Source: Sphingomonas endophytica
GTDB taxonomy: Bacteria > Pseudomonadota > Alphaproteobacteria > Sphingomonadales > Sphingomonadaceae
Length of the DNA stretch: 35,284 nucleotides
Direction of reading: 5' to 3'
Assembly (NCBI RefSeq): GCF_001476895.1
Contig: NZ_LDTB01000040.1
Location: 1 to 35,284, forward strand
A model generated the notes under the pieces. That model was not told the origin of the DNA. It worked only from the letters and a program-made list of their open reading frames with translations, and did no database searches. Positions 31,032 to 35,284 of the stretch are shown in pieces. How positions within the stretch are numbered: position 1 is the first letter of the stretch; each line of letters begins with the position of its first letter. The position numbers and the translations under genes are program-made.

Positions 31032-33170
31032 TCAATCCGCCTCGATCGGCGCGGTCAACACGGCGCGCAGGCCCGGTTCGTTGTTGAGATATTCCATATG
31101 GCCGTCGATCCGCTGGACGACCGCCTTCATCATCCGGCTACCAAAGCCGTCGCTCTTGTTACCCTTGCCGACGCCATTGTCGGCGACGATCAGCCGCAGT
31201 CGATTGCGGAACTGTTCCAGCGTCACCTCGAGCGGCCCGCCGTTTTGCCCCGGATAGGCATATTTGGACGCGTTGATAACCAACTCGGCGGCGATCAATC
31301 CGACATTGACCGCGCGATCGGTGGGGATCAGCACGGGTGCGACGTCCAGCGTCATCTGCCGGGCCCAATCCTCCCCCAGTGACGTCTTCATGTCGTCCAG
31401 CAATTCGCCCAGATAACGGCTGAGGTCGATCGTCTCGATCTGATCCTCGCGATACAGGCGGCGGTGGACCAGCGCGACCGCCGACAGTCGCGACCGCGCC
31501 TCGCGCAACTGGTCGGCGACCGCGCCCGGCCCGGCGTCGCGCGCCTGAATGGCAAGGAACGACGACACCAGTTGCAGGCTGTTCTGCACGCGATGATCCA
31601 CCTCGCGCATCAGCAGGTCCTTCTGCGCCAGCAACGCGTCCTTCTCGGCCCCCGCACGTTCCAGTTCCTTGTTCAGTCGCCGCAACTGGTCGGAAGCACG
31701 CGCTTCGCGGAGCAGGCGACGCAGGCGCTGCACGCCCTCCAGCTGTTCCAGCGTCCAGCGCCGTGCCCGCCCGCGAACCGTCTCGCTCCACGATTCGAAC
31801 GACGCGCGGGGATGCAACGAACCGGACGGGTCGTGCGGCACCGCCTTGTGGGGATTGCCCGCCCATTCGATCTCCTCGATCTGCTCGACGCGCAACCACA
31901 TCAGCGTCAGCCGATCGTCGATGCGCGCCGCCAACACGCCGGTCGTCGCGCCAAAGCTGACCGCGTCCGGCCAGTCGAGCGACAGCTCGCGCGTGGCGAA
32001 CAAGGGCCCGTCCTCGCGAAGTCGCAGAAACCGCGCCAGCGCGCGCACGTCATCGTCGGACGGGGTGACGCCGATCGCGGTCACGGTCTGATCGCGGACC
32101 AGCGCGAAGCCGTCGGCGTCCAGCATCTTGCGCAGTTCGTCGCGGCGATCGGCCAGCACCTTCGCCGGGTCGCCCTCCTGCGACAGCAGCGGACGCAGCG
32201 CGTCCTCTTCGCTGCGCAGCGCCAATCGGTGGCGATACGCGTCCGCCTCCTCCTTGGCGACGATCTGCCGCGCCAGCGCGCTCGCCATCGCCGCCGCCGC
32301 CGCGCGGATGTTGCGCGGCATCAGGCGCGGCGTCATGTTGTGGCAGGCGACAAGTCCCCAGAGCACGCCGTCCTTGACGATCGAAATCGATGCCGAGGCG
32401 CGGACACCCATGTTGCGCAGATATTCGATATGGATCGGCGAGACGCTGCGGATCGCGACGTCGCTGAGGTCGGTGCCGTCGAAGCCGGCCGGACGCAGCG
32501 GCGCGGGAACATATTCCACATCCGGGATCACGCGCGTGCGGTTGCGGACGTACAGCGCCCGCGCCTGTCGCGGGATATCGCTGGCGGGGAAATGGTGATG
32601 CAGGAACGAGGCGAGCGACGGATCGCGATCCTCCGCGACGACGCAACCCGCCTCGTCGTCGAGGAAGCGGTAGATCATCACCCGATCGAACCCGGTCAGC
32701 GCGCGGAACGCGCTCACCGCCCGGTCGCACAGCGTCTTGAGCGTACCGGCGCGCTCGAACCCGACGGTGATCGCGTCGAGCCAGCCGAGCGTCGCCGGAA
32801 CGCTGCGGTCGTCGTCGCCGCTCGGCTCCAGTTCCGCGATGAGCCACGGACCGGAGCGATGCAGCGCGACATCGTGCCCGAACACCGGTGACGCCAGCAC
32901 CGTGCCGCCCGGGCCGACCGGCGCGGCATCGGCCAGCACGCCGACATCCTGGCGCAGCAGGTCCGACAGATCGCGCCCCAGCCAGTCGGGCGCCAGCAAT
33001 TCCTCCAGCGGCCCCGCCCCCGCCACGACGCGCAGTGTACGCGAGTCGGCGACAAGCATCGCACCGTGCGGCTGTACCGCCCCGGACAGGTGAATAGGCT
33101 CGCGATCACAGAGCGTGAGTTCGCGCACGTCCGAAAGAGGTGCGCCGTCCGACGCCGGTTGCGGATCCAT
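31032..33170 (-). CDS. Bacteriophytochrome sensor histidine kinase (PAS-GAF-PHY-HisKA_2)
   Basis: A 712-residue photoreceptor. The biliverdin-binding Cys21 (LTLCDREPIHLSGAVQPHG) opens the PAS domain, the GAF domain has PASDIP at 195-200 and His277 (VACHN), and the PHY tongue has PRASF at 454-458. A coiled linker leads to a HisKA_2-type kinase with His526 (VDHRVQNSLQL) and an HATPase domain with Asn633 (LVINASKYAYPG) and DNGVG. It should switch between red and far-red forms and signal by phosphotransfer to an unlinked regulator, since none is adjacent. The ATG at 33170 was preferred to a TTG at 33179. The ribosome site is weak. Confidence 0.94.
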   Translation of the reverse strand: MDPQPASDGAPLSDVRELTLCDREPIHLSGAVQPHGAMLVADSRTLRVVAGAGPLEELLAPDWLGRDLSDLLRQDVGVLADAAPVGPGGTVLASPVFGHDVALHRSGPWLIAELEPSGDDDRSVPATLGWLDAITVGFERAGTLKTLCDRAVSAFRALTGFDRVMIYRFLDDEAGCVVAEDRDPSLASFLHHHFPASDIPRQARALYVRNRTRVIPDVEYVPAPLRPAGFDGTDLSDVAIRSVSPIHIEYLRNMGVRASASISIVKDGVLWGLVACHNMTPRLMPRNIRAAAAAMASALARQIVAKEEADAYRHRLALRSEEDALRPLLSQEGDPAKVLADRRDELRKMLDADGFALVRDQTVTAIGVTPSDDDVRALARFLRLREDGPLFATRELSLDWPDAVSFGATTGVLAARIDDRLTLMWLRVEQIEEIEWAGNPHKAVPHDPSGSLHPRASFESWSETVRGRARRWTLEQLEGVQRLRRLLREARASDQLRRLNKELERAGAEKDALLAQKDLLMREVDHRVQNSLQLVSSFLAIQARDAGPGAVADQLREARSRLSAVALVHRRLYREDQIETIDLSRYLGELLDDMKTSLGEDWARQMTLDVAPVLIPTDRAVNVGLIAAELVINASKYAYPGQNGGPLEVTLEQFRNRLRLIVADNGVGKGNKSDGFGSRMMKAVVQRIDGHMEYLNNEPGLRAVLTAPIEAD

Positions 33171-33310
33171 TGCGTCCAATTATGGCACCAACGAAGCAGG
33201 AGGCAACCGATCTTACACAGATCAGGCGCTTTTTGCGACGATCACCCGCGCTTTTTATCCCTCCGGCGTTAACCTTCCCTTCGTCGCTGCGGCGATATGA
33301 CACCGGCACG

Positions 33311-33667
33311 ATGTCGACCACACCGACCCGAGAAGCGCGCAGCAGCGTCATCCTCTATGCCCGTCTCGAGAAGGATGAGCGTATCGGCGAGGTGCGGGTC
33401 CGCAATCTGTCCGCGACCGGCGCGTGCATCGACAATCCTGGCGATCTGAACAAGGGCGACCGCGTCGGCGTCACGATGGGGACGCTAACCGATCTCGTCG
33501 CGGAGGTGATGTGGACGTCGCCGAAGCTGGCGGGGATGCACTTCATCAATGGGGCGATCGATCTGGCCGAAGCGCGCAAGCCGCGCGACGGCGCGACGAC
33601 CACGGCCAAGCCGAGCGCCGGATGGATGAACAACATCCGGCATGCCTATCGCGTGCGTAGCGACTGA
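33311..33667 (+). CDS. PilZ-domain protein
   Basis: A 118-residue single PilZ domain. The second c-di-GMP motif is present as N32-L-S34-A-T-G37, with the following strands up to AEVMWTSPKLAGMHF. The first motif, normally RxxxR, is R7-x-x-R10, one residue short, so nucleotide binding may be weak or absent. The ATG at 33311 fits the domain start; the frame stays open further upstream, but those residues look unrelated. It is divergent from the bacteriophytochrome across 140 bases. A role in c-di-GMP response is family inference. Confidence 0.85.
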   Translation: MSTTPTREARSSVILYARLEKDERIGEVRVRNLSATGACIDNPGDLNKGDRVGVTMGTLTDLVAEVMWTSPKLAGMHFINGAIDLAEARKPRDGATTTAKPSAGWMNNIRHAYRVRSD

Positions 33668-33669
33668 TC

Positions 33670-33697
33670 GCCGGCGCGGATGCTTGTTGCCGCCGGC
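33670..33697. repeat. Hairpin with shared loop motif (copy A)
   Basis: GCCGGCG and CGCCGGC close a loop containing TGCTTGTTGC, in the short gap between the PilZ and [2Fe-2S] genes. A closely similar hairpin is present at 27924-27946. It may be a terminator for the PilZ gene or a dispersed element. Confidence 0.35.
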
Positions 33698-33719
33698 CGC
33701 TCCGCCTACGAACATCGGC

Positions 33720-34262
33720 ATGACCCGCCTGACCGTCAATAACGAGGCCGTCGAGTACCGGATGCCGCCGGAGACGCCGCTGCTCTGGGCACTCCGCGAC
33801 GCGTCCAACCTGACCGGCACCAAGTACGGGTGCGGCACCGGAAGCTGCGGCGCGTGCACGGTCGATGTCGACGGGCGCGCGGTCCGCTCCTGCCAATTGA
33901 CGATCGCGGCGGCGGAGGGGGCGTTCGTCACCACGATCGAGGGATTGTCACGCGATCGCGCGCATCCGGTGCAACTGGCGCTGATCGCGGGCAACGTCCC
34001 GCAGTGCGGCTATTGCATCCCCGGCATCACCATGGCCGCCGCCGCGCTGCTGAAACGCGATCCGATGCCGTCCGACGCGGCGATCCGCGCCGCGATCACC
34101 AACATCTGCCGCTGCGGCATCTATCCGCGCCTGATCGAGGCGATCCAGCGCGCCGGGCGCGCGGTGCGCGGCGACGAGCGACTGCCCGCCGCCCCGCGGC
34201 CGGGGATCGAGCCCGCCGAAGCGGCGCGGATGGTGCCGGCGCTCGATCCGCAGCAGCGCTGA
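33720..34262 (+). CDS. (2Fe-2S)-binding subunit of a molybdenum hydroxylase, orphan
   Basis: A 180-residue electron-transfer subunit of the xanthine oxidase family, closest in layout to isoquinoline 1-oxidoreductase alpha (IorA). The plant-ferredoxin-type cluster ligands are C38, C43, C46 and C58, and the second cluster uses C96, C99 (QCGYCIPG), C130 and C132 (CRCGIYPR). All eight cysteines are present. The C-terminus has an extra stretch of about 25 residues rich in Pro and Ala. These subunits normally sit next to the molybdopterin-binding large subunit; here the next gene is on the other strand and unrelated, so the partner must be elsewhere. The ribosome site is weak. Confidence 0.92.
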   Translation: MTRLTVNNEAVEYRMPPETPLLWALRDASNLTGTKYGCGTGSCGACTVDVDGRAVRSCQLTIAAAEGAFVTTIEGLSRDRAHPVQLALIAGNVPQCGYCIPGITMAAAALLKRDPMPSDAAIRAAITNICRCGIYPRLIEAIQRAGRAVRGDERLPAAPRPGIEPAEAARMVPALDPQQR

Positions 34263-34263
34263 G

Positions 34264-35284
34264 CTACCCGCCTGCGTTGGCGTCGCGCCCGTAGATGTCG
34301 CTGCGGAATGCCAGCCGCCCGCGCGTCGCGGTGGCGGTCAGATAGGTAAGATACACCGGTACCCCTACCGACAGCGGCACCGCCTGCTCCGGCACGCGTC
34401 CGGGCTTCAGCGGCCGCCCCATCAGCCAGCGCGCCAGCCCCGCCGCATCCTCCAGCCGGACGCAGCCGTTGCTCAGGTGACGGTCGTCCTTCCTCAGCAG
34501 GTCGCGCTCCGGCGTGTCGTGCAGGTAGATGCCCTCGTCATTCGGGAACAGGAACTTGACCCGACCCATCGAATTGTGCGGCCCCGGCAGCTCGCGCACG
34601 CGCAGGTCACGCGCGCCGGACGCGACCGCGCGCCAGTCGATCGCGCTCGCCTGCAGCGGACGCGCCGCCGCGCTCCAGTCCGATAGCGCCTCCATCTTCA
34701 GCGACGCCAGCGATCGCCCCGCCAGCACCTTGGCGGCGATATTCTTGCGGACCAGATAGTCGGGGACGTTCCAGTAAGGGTTCAGGATCGCCCATTGCAG
34801 CGTGCCCGCCAGCAGCGGGGTCTGCGTCTCGCGCGCGCCGACGACGACGCGCATCGTCCCCTTCTGCACACCCGCTTCATAGAACCAGAGCCGGCCGGAC
34901 GAGGCATCGACCTCGACATGCCGCGTCCACGGCCCCGGCAACACTCGCGCGCGATCCATGTTCAGGCGCAGGCGGGCGCGGTCGGCGGGCACTGCGTCCT
35001 CCCGTCCGGCACGAACGGACAGGTCGCGCAACTCGACATAGCGCGGGCTCATCCACGCCATGTCCTCGACATAGTCGGCGAAGGACTTGGGAAAGAAGGC
35101 CGCGCGCAGGACCGCATCCCCTTTCGGACGCCTGGGCTTCAGCGTGCGGTCGGCCCAGATCATGCCGATATCGCGCGGGCGACGCTGATCGCGTACGTAA
35201 CGGACGAACGCCGCCGACAGCGCCAGCTCGGCATCGGCGAGCGCGCGCGCGTCGCCACCGCGCGCCGCCGCGATCGCCGCGCGC
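34264..35284 (-). CDS. L,D-transpeptidase of the YcbB/LdtD type (5' end outside window)
   Basis: The frame stays open to the right edge, so the N-terminus lies beyond the window; the ATG at 35163 is internal. The edge-proximal residues (ALSAAFVRYVRDQRR, then GMIWADRTLKP) belong to the scaffold domain of YcbB-like enzymes. The YkuD catalytic domain follows, with the substrate-binding capping region and the active-site motif HLSNGCVRL (nucleophilic Cys), preceded by YLHDTPERDLL. Such enzymes make 3-3 cross-links in peptidoglycan or attach proteins to it, in the periplasm. The stop codon begins one base after the [2Fe-2S] gene ends. Confidence 0.92.
   Translation of the reverse strand, partial: RAAIAAARGGDARALADAELALSAAFVRYVRDQRRPRDIGMIWADRTLKPRRPKGDAVLRAAFFPKSFADYVEDMAWMSPRYVELRDLSVRAGREDAVPADRARLRLNMDRARVLPGPWTRHVEVDASSGRLWFYEAGVQKGTMRVVVGARETQTPLLAGTLQWAILNPYWNVPDYLVRKNIAAKVLAGRSLASLKMEALSDWSAAARPLQASAIDWRAVASGARDLRVRELPGPHNSMGRVKFLFPNDEGIYLHDTPERDLLRKDDRHLSNGCVRLEDAAGLARWLMGRPLKPGRVPEQAVPLSVGVPVYLTYLTATATRGRLAFRSDIYGRDANAGG

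Overview
The window looks like chromosomal DNA of a Sphingomonas-type alphaproteobacterium (Sphingomonadales). It is strongly GC-rich throughout. It encodes a PEPxxWA-type PEP-CTERM protein, the exosortase-A-associated ligase/decarboxylase pair, a biliverdin phytochrome with a HisKA_2-type kinase, a NodT-type lipoprotein efflux channel, a phasin and a textbook CtrA box. No rRNA, tRNA, CRISPR array, integrase, transposase or phage gene was seen, so this reads as core or long-resident sequence rather than an island.

Layout. 1-2.6 kb: a ROK sugar kinase (cut by the left edge) behind a MarR regulator, a divergent RdmC-like alpha/beta hydrolase and a PEP-CTERM surface protein. 2.8-6.1 kb: a small membrane protein, then a translationally coupled acyl-CoA ligase and PLP decarboxylase of the exosortase-A-associated families, with a divergent acyl carrier protein. 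6.1-8.5 kb: a housekeeping block (DUF1178, glutaredoxin 3, ComF, NDUFAF5-like methyltransferase). 8.5-12.6 kb: a leftward signalling operon of EAL phosphodiesterase, TPR-sensor hybrid histidine kinase and single-domain response regulator. 12.6-13.2 kb: the only long gap, holding a perfect CtrA box, a UUCG hairpin, a 21-codon ORF and a strong stem-loop. 13.2-19.6 kb: tamA-tamB, the outer-membrane biogenesis pair. 19.8-20.5 kb: a crotonase-fold protein lacking both catalytic glutamates. 20.6-26.7 kb: a complete tripartite RND efflux operon (adaptor, pump, outer-membrane factor). 26.8-30.5 kb: GNAT acetyltransferase, REP-like repeats, phasin, a secreted unknown coupled to a cyclophilin, and an M20 amidohydrolase. 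30.5-33.7 kb: heme oxygenase convergent with a bacteriophytochrome, then a PilZ protein. 33.7-35.3 kb: an orphan two-cluster [2Fe-2S] subunit and an L,D-transpeptidase cut by the right edge.

How it fits together. Much of the window concerns the envelope and signalling: surface protein sorting, outer-membrane assembly, efflux, peptidoglycan cross-linking, and a second-messenger/phosphorelay layer (EAL, PilZ, hybrid kinase, phytochrome). The most promising under-described items are the compact CtrA-box/mini-ORF/hairpin unit at about 12.66-12.88 kb and the ligase/ACP/decarboxylase trio, which resembles in logic the amino-acyl-ACP decarboxylation chemistry of butirosin biosynthesis. Functions are assigned from motifs read by eye; no database search was run.
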